The notes under the pieces were generated by a model. The model was not told the DNA's origin. It searched no databases and worked only from the letters and a program-made list of their open reading frames with translations. A program made the translations under genes and the position numbers. From NCBI GenBank assembly GCA_963718405.1, contig CAVQYZ010000001.1:434001-498000 (forward strand): a DNA stretch of 64,000 bases, written 5' to 3'. Positions 55,063 through 64,000 of this stretch are shown piece by piece. The stretch is from Bog-756 sp963718405 (lineage in GTDB: Bacteria; Actinomycetota; Acidimicrobiia; Acidimicrobiales; RAAP-2). How positions within the stretch are numbered: position 1 is the first letter of the stretch; the number at the start of each line of letters is the position of its first letter.

Positions 55063-58000
55063 GCCTGCGCGTGTTCGAGAAGGGGTGGATGGCCGGAGAA
55101 GCGGTGCTGGGATCGGCAGGCAGGGGATCGGACGGGGAGCGGCGCCCGCCGGTGATCGAGTACCGCGCCGTCCACCAGTTCCACTCGGGCACCGCCGAGG
55201 GGGATGCCATCACCAACAACATGCTCCAAGTGCAGGGCCTGCTGCACGAGTTGGGCATGGAGTCGGAGATCTACGCCGAGCACATCGCCCCGGGCCTCCG
55301 GGACCGCGTCCGCTCCATCCACGGGTATGCCGGTTCGGAGTCCGAGCTGCTCCTGCTCCACCACTCCATGGGGTACTCGGCCTTCGACGACGTCGTGGCC
55401 CTGCCCAACGACGTGGTGGTGGTGTACCACAACGTCACGCCGGAGCAGTACTTCGAGGACGAGAGCACCCGCCGGCACATCCGGCTCGGCCGGGACCAGC
55501 TCAAGGTGCTGGCCCACCGGGCCCTGTTCGGGGTGGCCGTGTCCAACTTCAACCGGCGCGAGATGCTGGCCGAGGGGTTCCGCCGGGTCGAGGTCATGCC
55601 GGTCCGGGTGGACTTCAGCGAGTTCCACGATCTCAGCCCCACCCCCCGTGACACCGACACCGCTCCCTCCACCGACTGGCTGTACGTGGGCCGGATCATC
55701 GGCAACAAGTGCCAACGCGACCTGGTCACCGCCTTCGCCCACTACCACGCCACCTTCGACGGGGAGGCGCGCCTGGTGCTGGTGGGGGACACCGGGGCCA
55801 CCGACTACGTGGACGCGGTGCGGGCCGAGGCCAAACGCCTCGGGGTCGAGGACCACGTGATCATGGTGGGCAAGGTCTCCGACGCCCTGCTGCGCTCGGC
55901 GTTCGCCGGGGCCGGGGTCTTCGTGTCGATGAGCGAGCACGAGGGATTCGGGGTGCCCATCCTCGAGGCCATGGCCGCCGGAGTTCCGGTGGTGGCCTTC
56001 GGGGCCGCCGCCGTCCCCGAGACCATGAGCGGCGCCGGCGTGCTCCTGCATACCAAGGACCCCGCGGTGGTGGCCGCCACGGTGCAGGCGGTCCAGTCCG
56101 ACCCCGGTCTGCGCCAACGACTCATCGAGCGCCAGTACGCCCGCATCCAACAGGTGGAGTCCTTCGACACCCGGGCCCTGCTCAAGCGGATCATCGCCCG
56201 GGCCTCGGGCAAGGCCGTGCCACTCGAGGTCCAGGTCCAGGGACCCTTCGAGACCAGCTACAGCCTGGCCGTGGTCAACCGGAACGTGGCCCTGGGCCTG
56301 GACCGGCGGCCGGGCCTGGCCGTCTCGGTCTACGCCACCGAGGGACCCGGGGACTACGTGCCGGCCCGCTCCGACCTCGAGCGGTACCCCGAGGCCGCCG
56401 CCCTGTTCGCCCGGTCGAGGGCCGTCCCCTTCCCCGACGTGGTCATCCGCCAGATGTACCCACCCCGGGTCATCGACAGCCCCGGGGGGATCACCGTCGA
56501 GTACTTCGGGTGGGAGGAGAGCCGGGTCCCCGAATCGGTGGTCTCCGACTTCAACCGGTACCTGGACGGGGTCGGGGTCATGTCGACGTTCGTCCGGGAC
56601 GTGCTGCGCGACTGTGGGGTGGACATCCCCATCCAGGTGGTGGGGATCGGCGTGGAGCGCTCCCGATCCCGCCGCCACCGTCCATGCACCCCGAGCTGGA
56701 GGAGCTGAAAGGGTTCACCTTCCTCCACATCAGCTCGGCCTTCCCCCGCAAGGGGGTGGACGTCCTGTTGGAGGCGTACTTCGCGGCCTTCGACAGCCGC
56801 AGCGACGTCTCGCTCATCCTGAAGACCTTCCCCAACCCCCACAACGAGGTGGCGGGGACTCTGGAGCGGCTGCGGGCCGGCCACCCCAACCCGCCCGACG
56901 TGCGGTGGATCGACCGGGACCTGGAGGACCGGGAGGTCGAAGCGCTCTACGGGTTGGCCGACTGCTACGTCCACCCGGCCCGGGGGGAGGGGTTCGGGCT
57001 CCCGGTGGCCGAGGCCATGGCCGCCGGCGTGCCGGTGATCACGGTGGCCTACTCGGGGTTGGCCGACTTCGTCTCGGACGAGACCGCGGTGACCATCCCC
57101 TTCACCCTGGAGACGGCCCGGACCCACCTGGGACTGGACGACTCCATCTGGGCCGAGCCCGATGGCGAGCAACTGGCCGTCGAGCTGAGCAAGATGGCCG
57201 ACGATCCCAAGAGCGCTCGAGGTTCGCCGGCGCGTCGAGGCCGCCCGTGACCTCATCGCCACCCGTTTCTCCTGGGAGGCGGTGGTGGACCGGTGGGAGG
57301 AGTTCATCAACGACCTGGAGGAGTCGGCCGGCCGGCAGAAGGTGGCCATGGTCACCACCTGGAACTCGCGGTGCGGCATCGCCGAGAACACCCGCTACAT
57401 CGTCGAACACTCCCACCACGTCTTCGAGTTCGACCTGTTCGCCGACGTCGACGCCGAGGTCATCGACCCGCTGGTCGACCTGGGGGTCAGCCGCACCTGG
57501 AAGGACCGCTGGACCCCCGACCTGGCCGGGCTGGAGGACGCCCTCAGGCTGACCGACGCCGAGGTGCTCCACGTACAGTTCAACTTCGGCTTCTTCGAGT
57601 TCCAGCGCCTGGCCGACCTGCTGGAGCGACAGATGGAGACCCGCGGGGTGGTGGTGACGCTGCACCGCACTCTGAACTACAACGACCAGGGCAAGTTGTT
57701 GAGCCTGGACCAGATCGCCCCGACGCTGTCCCGGGTGGACCGGTTGATCGTCCACCAGGAGTCCGACGCCCGGTACCTGGAGGACCTGGGGTTGTCCGGC
57801 AACGTGTCGGTGGTCCCGATCGGGGCCACCGCACCGCCGGCACTGTCGCCCGAGACCGTCCGGGCCGGGCTGGGGTTGGGAGATCGGACCGTGGTCGGCA
57901 CCTTCGGGTTCCTGCTGCCCCACAAGGGAACCCTGGAGCTGGTCAAGGCCATGGACCCCCTGCGGGCGGACTTCCCGGACCTGTTGCTCATCGCCGCCTG

Positions 58001-58496
58001 TGCCCGCTACCCGCACGTCGAGTCCAACGAGTACGAGGAGGAGATCCGGGCCGAGATCGCCGCCCGGGGCATGGAGGACTCGGTCCTGCTGATCACCGAG
58101 TACCTCCCCGACGAGATGGCCCGGACCCTGCTGCGGGCCACCGACGTCATCGTGCTGCCCTACCAGGAGACCGGTGAGTCCTCCAGCGCCGCCCTGCGGT
58201 TCATCCTGCCGCTGGGCCGGCCGGTGGTGGTGACCGACTCGCCGATCTTCAACGACTCCCGGGACGCTCTCCTGGTGGTGCGCGGGGATGCCGCCGGCCT
58301 CGAAGCCGGGGTGCGCCGGGTCCTGTTGGACCCCGATCTCCAGCGGGACCTGGCCCGTCGCTCGGCAGACGCCGCCCGTCGGTTCCGGTGGCCCCGGGTG
58401 GTCGCCGACCACCAGGAGATCTACACCATGGCCCGGCGGGCCGGCCGGGCCCGGCGGATGGAGTCGGAGCGGTTGCCGGCGTCGCTCACGTCGTAA
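55059..58496 (+). CDS. Three-module GT4 glycosyltransferase (two frame breaks)
   Basis: About 1,145 residues with three GT-B modules in tandem, from GTG 55059. Module 1 (residues about 30-400): STDWLYVGRIIGNKCQRDLV and the donor-site E-x7-E in SEHEGFGVPILEAMAAG near 295. Module 2 (about 400-735): N-terminal half VQVQGPFETSYSLAVVNRNV, then across a break near 56670 LHISSAFPRKGVDVLLEAYF and ARGEGFGLPVAEAMAAGVPV, again E-x7-E. Module 3, joined across a break near 57225: VAMVTTWNSRCGIAENTRYI, VVGTFGFLLPHKGTLELVKA and YQETGESSSAALRFILPLGR, where the second Glu is Arg. Frame breaks occur inside conserved sequence and look like errors. Likely a processive or multi-linkage polymerase for a cell-surface glycan, coupled to the methyltransferase upstream. 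Sugar specificity (mannose is common in this group) is inference. Confidence 0.82.
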
Positions 58497-58599
58497 GGGT
58501 GGGCTTGGTCCGGGGCTCTGCAGATGGCCCCAACCTCACCTGCTAAGAGCCTGGGCCACCCCGTTTTCCCAGACCCCCTGGCCTAATGTGGCTTGCCAC

Positions 58600-60780
58600 A
58601 TGCTCGGTATCCCCCAGACCGCACAGACCGCCCGGCCTGCCCAGACCGGACAGCCTGAGCAGCCGGATCCGGACCTCGAAACGGGTCAAACCGATCGGAT
58701 TGACGGGAATACTCTGCCGGAGGGGCCCGGATCCGACCGGGTCGAACGTCCGGTGGACCCGGACCGGGGTCCGTCCCTACGCCATCCCCGTACGGACCCG
58801 CCGGCACGTCCCCGCCACGCCCGGCGGCCGGGCCGTCGTCCCTCGGGCGTATGGGCCGCCCTCATCGCCGTGGCCGGGCTGGCCCTGTCGTCCCTCCTGG
58901 CCCTCATCCTCATCCGGCACCAGGGGGTGATGATCAACGGGGACGAGCCCCACTACCTGGTGGAGGCGGAGTCCATCGGCCGGTTCTTCACCCTCAACAT
59001 GAGCCCGGGCTACAGCTTCATCATCAACCACCACATCATCTACCCGTTCGTGGCCAAGCCCGGGCCCAAGGTGGCGGCAGCCCTCGGGAACTCCTACCTG
59101 AGCCACGGGCTGTACCTTCCGATCCGCTCGATCGGCGTATCAGTGCTGCTGGCCGTGCCGGTGCTGGGCGGGCTGAAGGTGGCCGAGGCGGCCTGGGCGC
59201 TGATGCTGGCGGCCCTGGCCGTCGGGGTCATCCACCTGGTGAGCCTGGTGGCCGGGGCCCGGTCCCCACGGCGCTTCCTGGCTGCCGGCGTGTTCTTGTG
59301 CCCGGTCTTCGTGCTGGCCACCACCCAGATCTACCCGGACCTCATGACCGGGATGATCGTGGCAGTGGCGGTTCTGCTGTTGGCCCTGCTCGAGGTCGGG
59401 CGTCGGTGCACCCGGGCCCAGCTGGTGACCGGTGGGGTGCTCCTGGCCGTCATGCCCTGGCTCGCCGAGAAGAACATCCCGCTGACCATCCTGATACTGG
59501 TCTTCTTGGTGGTGGCCCAGCGCCGGGCCATCATGGGTCTCCGGCAACTCGTGGTCCTGGCCGGTCCTGCCGCGGTGAGCGTGGTGGCGGCCGTGGGCTT
59601 CAACATGTGGGCCTACGGCCAGCCGCTGGGCATCAAGAACCCCGTGGCGCTCGTCGGTCCGGAGACCTTCACCCGGGCGATGGCCCTGATGTTCGACCGG
59701 CGCAGCGGGATCCTCATCCAGCTGCCCATCGTCCTGCTGGGGGTGGCCGCTCTGTGGACCTGGCGCCGCCGGATGCCACTGACCGTGGTGGCCGCGGTGA
59801 TCGTGGCGGCGGCAGCCATCTACGGCAACGCCACCGAAGCGTTCTCCCAGACCGGGGGGAGCTTCTCGGGGCGGTACCAGTGGCCGGTGGTCCCGTTGGG
59901 GCTGGCCCTGGCGGCCCTCTATCTGTTCGAGCTGTGGAAGGTCAGACGCCAGGCCGTGCCGGTGGTGGTCGGCATCGGGGTGGTGCTGTCGGTGATCCAG
60001 TCGGTCCCGGTACTGCTCAGCGAGCACCTGTACTACTCCCAGGTGCCCTGGGACCCCATGGCTTACGGAGGATGGTGGGGAGGGCTCGATCCATCGCCGA
60101 TCCTGGGCTATCTCCCCAGCGCCGAGCTGTACAACGTCACCCAGCTGAACCCTGCGATCGGGACCGGGATCCCCACCTTCCTGCCCGGGAACATCCCCTG
60201 GCACAACGCCCGCAATCTGTGGGGCCTGGCTTGCCTGCTGGTGGCTGCGGCCACCCTGGTGTACTGCCTGGTGGGGCTGGCCCGGCGCCCGAGCGGGATC
60301 CGGCTCCGGCTGGTCCGGACCGGGGTGGTGATCACGGCGATCTGCCTGGTGCTGACCCTGACCTCCTCGGTCCAGCTTCCGGCGCGGGTGCGCTTCGCGG
60401 CCAGGCACTTCCCCATCCCCTACGGAAAGGTGGTGGGCGGTTCGGTGGTGGCCCGTGGCCCCGTCACCGACGCCACGGTGGTGGTCGGGCCCTACTGGCA
60501 GTTGCTGCCGGGGAAGTACCAGACGACCATCCATTACGTGCTCTCGGGCCCCAATGACCCGGGCGGGGCCCTGGGGCAGGTCATCGGGTACCCGCATCCC
60601 CCCCATGGGCCGGGGGTCCTGCTTCACAGCACCGAGCTCTCCCCTGACCAGGAGAGCAGTACCCTGACCTTCGTGCTTCGCTCCACCCGGGAGGTGTCCG
60701 TCGGCGTGCAGTACACCAACAGTGGGACCGGAAGCATCACGGTCAAGCAGATCACGTTGGCCAAGCTGGCAGCGGGCTGA
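58600..60780 (+). CDS. Multi-pass membrane protein, GT-C-type glycosyltransferase-like
   Basis: A 726-residue protein from ATG 58600 (GTG 58588 possible; the frame is open to 58288, but that stretch is shadow of the GT4 gene). A Pro/Gln/Arg-rich cytosolic tail of about 85 residues precedes roughly eleven hydrophobic helices (for example WAALIAVAGLALSSLLALIL, VFVLATTQIYPDLMTGMIVA, TILILVFLVVAQRRAIM). Just after the first helix is VMINGDEPHYLVEAESI; an Asp-Glu pair in the first external loop is the catalytic mark of GT-C enzymes using polyprenyl-phosphate sugars. The last 150 residues form a beta-rich external domain. It follows the GT4 polymerase by about 100 bases, so a role in transferring or modifying the same glycan is likely. 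Intact. Confidence 0.7.
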   Translation: MLGIPQTAQTARPAQTGQPEQPDPDLETGQTDRIDGNTLPEGPGSDRVERPVDPDRGPSLRHPRTDPPARPRHARRPGRRPSGVWAALIAVAGLALSSLLALILIRHQGVMINGDEPHYLVEAESIGRFFTLNMSPGYSFIINHHIIYPFVAKPGPKVAAALGNSYLSHGLYLPIRSIGVSVLLAVPVLGGLKVAEAAWALMLAALAVGVIHLVSLVAGARSPRRFLAAGVFLCPVFVLATTQIYPDLMTGMIVAVAVLLLALLEVGRRCTRAQLVTGGVLLAVMPWLAEKNIPLTILILVFLVVAQRRAIMGLRQLVVLAGPAAVSVVAAVGFNMWAYGQPLGIKNPVALVGPETFTRAMALMFDRRSGILIQLPIVLLGVAALWTWRRRMPLTVVAAVIVAAAAIYGNATEAFSQTGGSFSGRYQWPVVPLGLALAALYLFELWKVRRQAVPVVVGIGVVLSVIQSVPVLLSEHLYYSQVPWDPMAYGGWWGGLDPSPILGYLPSAELYNVTQLNPAIGTGIPTFLPGNIPWHNARNLWGLACLLVAAATLVYCLVGLARRPSGIRLRLVRTGVVITAICLVLTLTSSVQLPARVRFAARHFPIPYGKVVGGSVVARGPVTDATVVVGPYWQLLPGKYQTTIHYVLSGPNDPGGALGQVIGYPHPPHGPGVLLHSTELSPDQESSTLTFVLRSTREVSVGVQYTNSGTGSITVKQITLAKLAAG

Positions 60781-61015
60781 CGCCCAGGTTCGATCTGGTG
60801 ACGCTCCGTGCTGGGTTCCCCCGGTCGGGGCGGGCGGGTGTTGGTCGGCCATGGCAGGCCTGGACCCAGCGGGAAGGGCCGGTCCGTCACGACAGACGTG
60901 GATTAGCGCCGACAATCGACCATCGGGCACGATGCCCAGGTGGAATGCACACGGAGTGATCTCGTGACGGTTTCGCTTGCGGCCCGGTCCCGGCGGCGAT
61001 AGGCATGGCGGGATC

Positions 61016-61642
61016 ATGATTCGTCACACGCCTGCACCGCCCGTCCGCTCGCTCGAGCTCTGCGGACTACGAGTTCGCCTGGTCACCTTGGTCGAGAGTG
61101 ACTACGAGGCGTGGTACGAGGTCCGGAACCGCTGCCGCGACTGGCTGGTCCCTTGGGAGCCCCGGTCCAAGGGCGCACCGCTGGCCCCCGAGGATGCGGC
61201 CAGCTTCGCCGCACGATGCGGGATGCGGGAACGCGAGCGGCAGCTGGGGAGCGGCTTCGGTTTCGGGATCTTCGTCGGCGATCGCTTCGTCGGTGAGGTC
61301 ACGCTGTCGTCCATTCAGCGGGGACCCTTCCAGAACGGCTCCATCGGATACTGGATCGATCAGGATGTGGCCGGCCAGGGTCTGACCCCCGAAGCGGTGG
61401 TGGTCGTCCTCAAGTTCGCTTTCGAGACGCTCAGGCTGCACCGGATCGAGGTGGCCATCATTCCTCGTAACCGGGCCAGCCGCCGGGTGGTCGACAAGCT
61501 GGCCATGCGGACCGAGGGGGTGGCTCTGGGGTTCCTGGAGATCAACGGCGAGTGGGAGGATCACGTCCGCTACGCCATGACCGCCGAGGAATGGTCCCTC
61601 CAGCGGTACAACCTGGGGCCCCGCTGGCTCGGAGCCGACTGA
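61016..61642 (+). CDS. GNAT acetyltransferase, RimJ/RimL type
   Basis: A 208-residue acetyltransferase from ATG 61016. It has the RimJ-like opening LELCGLRVRLVTLVESDYEA and the WVPWEPR-like element (DWLVPWEPRS). The beta-strand and acetyl-CoA loop are GSIGYWIDQDVAGQGLTPEA (Q/R-x-x-G-x-G/A region as DVAGQGLTPEA), followed by FETLRLHRIEVAIIPRNRAS and GEWEDHVRYAMTAEEW, typical of the N-terminal ribosomal-protein acetyltransferase group. It sits inside the glycan cluster, so sugar or lipid acetylation is an alternative to protein acetylation. Intact. The stop lies in the first copy of a 20-bp repeat. Confidence 0.85.
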   Translation: MIRHTPAPPVRSLELCGLRVRLVTLVESDYEAWYEVRNRCRDWLVPWEPRSKGAPLAPEDAASFAARCGMRERERQLGSGFGFGIFVGDRFVGEVTLSSIQRGPFQNGSIGYWIDQDVAGQGLTPEAVVVVLKFAFETLRLHRIEVAIIPRNRASRRVVDKLAMRTEGVALGFLEINGEWEDHVRYAMTAEEWSLQRYNLGPRWLGAD

Positions 61643-61689
61643 TCGGGCTCCGAACCGAGTGATCGGACCCCGAGCCGACTGATCGGACC
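61630..61689. repeat. 20-bp tandem repeat spanning the GNAT stop codon
   Basis: Three copies of ccgarccgastgatcggacc (first copy slightly different) at 61630-61649, 61650-61669 and 61670-61689. The GNAT TGA lies in the first copy, so all three carry the same tga in phase with a 20-base step. Confidence 0.9.
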
Positions 61690-61881
61690 TGGCAACTACC
61701 AATCCAACCCGAGTAGGTAGAGCCTGCCCAGGCCCCCTAAGCGGGCTCAGGTCGGGGCCCGAGCCCCCAAGGCCGGTTCAGAGCCCACAGCCGGGCTATT
61801 TGGGCCTATTCAGCCGTTTCATCCCGACCTCGGTCTTTCCATGGGCCCAAACAGGGAATACGCTGTGTAGCAAGTGGTTCG

Positions 61882-63337
61882 ATGATCCTTGGGGGGTTGG
61901 TCTTGTCAACTACAACTGCAGTGAAGCGGATTGGGGTCCTGGTTGTGGCCTACAACGCCGCCACCACTCTGGCCAAGGTGCTCGATCGCATCCCGCCCGA
62001 GATCCGCTCGGACATAGAAGAGGTCATCGTCAGCGACGACCACAGCCAGGACTCGACCTACCTGGTCGGCTTGGGCTACCAGCAGGTCTCCGACCTGCCC
62101 ATCACCCTCATCCGGCAGCCCACCAACCTGGGGTACGGCGGCAACCAGAAGGCCGGCTACCACCTGGCCATCGAGCACGGGCTGGACATCGTGGTCATGC
62201 TGCACGGCGACGGGCAGTACGCCCCGGAGTCGCTCCCCGACATCGTGGCACCCCTGCTGGCCGGCGAGGCCGACGCGGTCTTCGGATCACGCATCATGAT
62301 CAAGGGTGCAGCCCGCAAAGGCGGCATGCCCCTGTACAAGTACGTGGGGAACCGCATCCTTTCCCGCTTCGAGAACGCCGCCCTGGGCACCGACCTGACC
62401 GAGTTCCACTCGGGGTACCGGGCCTATTCGGTGAGTGCTCTCAAGCAGCTCCCGTTCGACCAGAACTCCGACGGGTTCAACTTCGACACCCAGATCATCA
62501 TCCAGATGCATGACGCCGGCATGCGGATCGCCGAAGTGCCGATCCCCACCTACTACGGCGACGAGATCTGCTACGTCGACGGCTTGGGTTACGCCGCCGA
62601 TGTGACCAAGGACGTGTTGGCCTATCGGCTCCAGAAGGCTGGGTTCGGGGATGGCAGCCGCATCGCCCTCAACGAGGAGTACCAGCTGAAGCCCAGCGAG
62701 GACAGCTCGCACGGTCGCATCTCAACCCTGCTCAAGTCCCGCGCCCCCGGCCGGGTGTTGGACCTGGGCTGCTCGAGCGGGTTGTTGTCGGAGCGACTAC
62801 AGCGCCATGGGTCACCACGTGACCGGTGTCGATCTCAACGAGATCGCCGGGGTGCGGGAACGGACCGACGAGTTCTTCAAAGCGGACCTCAACGACGGCA
62901 TCCCCGTCGAGGTGGGCAAGGGCTACGACGTGGTGCTGGCCGCCGACGTCATCGAGCACCTGATGAATCCGGGCGCCCTGATCAGGCAGGCCCGGTCGGT
63001 GCTGGCTCCCGAAGGCATGGCCATCTTCTGTGTCCCCAATATCGCCCACTGGTATCCGAGGTTCCGGTCGACCCTGGGCATGTTCGACTACGACCAGCGC
63101 GGCATCCTCGACTCCACCCACGTGAGGTTCTTCACCCGTCGGAGCATCCGCAAGCTCATCGAGCGCCACGGATTCACCGTTCGCCGCCTGGAGCCGGTGG
63201 GCCTGCCCCTTGACGCCCTGGGCGTGGAGGGAGGCCGGGCGCGGTTGCTGCGCCTGGTGGACAACATGTTCTCGACGCTGTGGCCGACGATGTTCGGCTA
63301 CCAGTTCATCGTCGAGGCCACTCCCAACCCGGAGTAG
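61882..63337 (+). CDS. Bifunctional GT2 glycosyltransferase / class I methyltransferase (one frame break)
   Basis: About 485 residues. N-terminal GT2 domain of the dolichyl-phosphate-mannose synthase type: KRIGVLVVAYNAATTLAKVL, EEVIVSDDHSQDSTYLV (nucleotide DD), PTNLGYGGNQKAGYHLAIEH, VVMLHGDGQYAPESLPDIVA (DxD-like), KYVGNRILSRFENAALGTDL and EFHSGYRAYSVSALKQLPF. From about residue 290 a methyltransferase begins, APGRVLDLGCSSGLLSERL; the frame shifts near 62795 and it continues VTGVDLNEIAGVRERTDEFF, VVLAADVIEHLMNPGALIRQ, APEGMAIFCVPNIAHWYPRF and HVRFFTRRSIRKLIERHGFT. Fusions of this kind are known in Actinobacteria. It probably makes a lipid-linked or modified sugar for the cluster. The ATG at 61882 is the likely start; ribosome site weak. 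Confidence 0.85.
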
Positions 63338-63367
63338 CCCAACCCGGAGTAGCCCAACCCGGAGTAG
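63323..63367. repeat. 15-bp tandem repeat spanning the stop codon of the GT2-methyltransferase
   Basis: Three perfect copies of cccaacccggagtag. Each contains TAG in the gene's frame, so the protein ends PNPE followed by two more in-frame stops. Confidence 0.95.
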
Positions 63368-63373
63368 CGCCGC

Positions 63374-64000
63374 CTAGGCGTCGATGCCCCGTACCACCGC
63401 CGGGGAGTGCCGGAAGAACTGCTCCACGTCCTGTTCGTAGCGGTAGGCCGGCTCGCCGGAGCCGGTGGCCCGGCGCAGGTTGTTGGCCCGGGCGAAGCTC
63501 TCCACAGCACCGGCGCTGGTGTAGCGGTACTCGAAGCCCGCCTTGATCAGCCGGGAGGTGTCGACGCCCCGGCCGTATCGGACCAGCCCTTCCATCTCGG
63601 GGGGGAACTGGACCGCCCCGATCCGGCGCAGCGGGGCCACGAAGGCCCGGGGCTTGAAGGGAGGCAGCGGGAAGAGGTGCCCGCTGGAGATGGAGCACAC
63701 CTCGCTCCAGGGCAGCTTGCCGGCGCCGGCCACGTTGTACACCCCGGGGATCTGGTGGCTGGTGACGTACTCGAGGGCCCGGACCACGTCGTCCTCCTCG
63801 ATGAACTGGACCAGCGGGTCGTACCCGGCGATGCAGGGCAGCAGTTTGTGGCGCAGGTTGTAGCTGACCGGGGTGACGATGTCGGTGCCCAGGACGTTGG
63901 CGAAGCGGAGCACCGATACCACCAGGTGGGGGTTGTCCTCGGTGAAGTCCCGGACCAGTGACTCGACCTCGATGAGCGAGCGCTCCACCCGGGTGCGCAC
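63374..64000 (-). CDS. NAD-dependent epimerase/dehydratase (C-terminal part, runs off window)
   Basis: The last 208 residues of an extended short-chain dehydrogenase, entering from beyond the window edge. The catalytic YxxxK and Rossmann GxxGxxG lie outside. Visible are LVVSVLRFANVLGTDIVTPV (the 'vilR..nvyGp' strand), VQFIEEDDVVRALEYV (substrate-domain 'i..iDVa+a'), GVYNVAGAGKLPWSEVCSIS and the late helices RLIKAGFEYRYTSAGAVESF. This matches UDP-glucose 4-epimerase-like proteins of surface-sugar clusters. It is convergent with the GT2-methyltransferase gene. Confidence 0.82.
   Translation of the reverse strand: MRTRVERSLIEVESLVRDFTEDNPHLVVSVLRFANVLGTDIVTPVSYNLRHKLLPCIAGYDPLVQFIEEDDVVRALEYVTSHQIPGVYNVAGAGKLPWSEVCSISSGHLFPLPPFKPRAFVAPLRRIGAVQFPPEMEGLVRYGRGVDTSRLIKAGFEYRYTSAGAVESFARANNLRRATGSGEPAYRYEQDVEQFFRHSPAVVRGIDA

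Overview
High-GC window (coding regions close to 70% GC by eye), with GTG starts common and TTG also used. It carries two tiny ribosomal proteins typical of Actinobacteria (bL37 and bS22) and an MprA-type response regulator. The order rsmI-metG-tatD-[wall hydrolase]-ksgA-ispE, then glmU-prs-rplY-pth, then mfd-[SurA-like]-mazG-eno-ftsB-DUF501-ppx, is the conserved actinobacterial block known from Mycobacterium tuberculosis Rv1003-Rv1026. The large accessory insertions and the AtuA/acyl-CoA carboxylase cluster suggest a deep-branching actinobacterium, perhaps Acidimicrobiia-like. That last step is inference.

Layout. 1-5135: aminopeptidase N (partial), adenosine kinase-like PfkB kinase, an unknown protein, GDPD, bL37, DUF192, rsmI and a Nudix hydrolase. 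5203-10807: metG, tatD, a strongly folded leader with a secreted RlpA-like double-psi barrel protein (in the slot where mycobacteria keep rpfB), ksgA and ispE. 10869-16924: bS22, an MprAB-like two-component pair, tRNA-Gln, a secreted protein and typA. 17119-28270: a reverse-strand operon of three prepilin-like proteins (PilV/PilW/PilX-like). The first carries paired-cysteine propeller-like repeats and the last about 17 fibronectin type III repeats. 28562-35403: acyl-CoA dehydrogenase, AtuA and the two subunits of a biotin-dependent acyl-CoA carboxylase, likely for branched-chain or terpenoid acyl-CoA breakdown. 35616-53511: the rest of the conserved housekeeping block, with an ABC-2 exporter inserted between pth and mfd. 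53725-64000: a surface-glycan cluster with a coiled-coil methyltransferase translationally coupled to a three-module GT4 glycosyltransferase, a GT-C-like membrane protein, a GNAT acetyltransferase, a GT2-methyltransferase fusion and a sugar-nucleotide epimerase (partial).

Data quality. More than 25 single-base frame breaks interrupt otherwise well-conserved genes, including essential ones (metG, mfd, typA). They often fall in short homopolymers or repeats. I read these as consensus errors rather than pseudogenes and annotate each broken gene as one locus, giving the approximate break points. No transposase, integrase, rRNA or CRISPR array was seen.

Most interesting signals: the folded leader at 7779-7887 ahead of the RlpA-like gene; the prepilin trio with giant adhesin-like extensions; the methyltransferase plus triple-GT4 pair, which recalls length-controlled O-antigen machines; a GlmU lacking its acetyltransferase half; and a recurring habit of short tandem repeats sitting at gene ends, sometimes spanning the stop codon.
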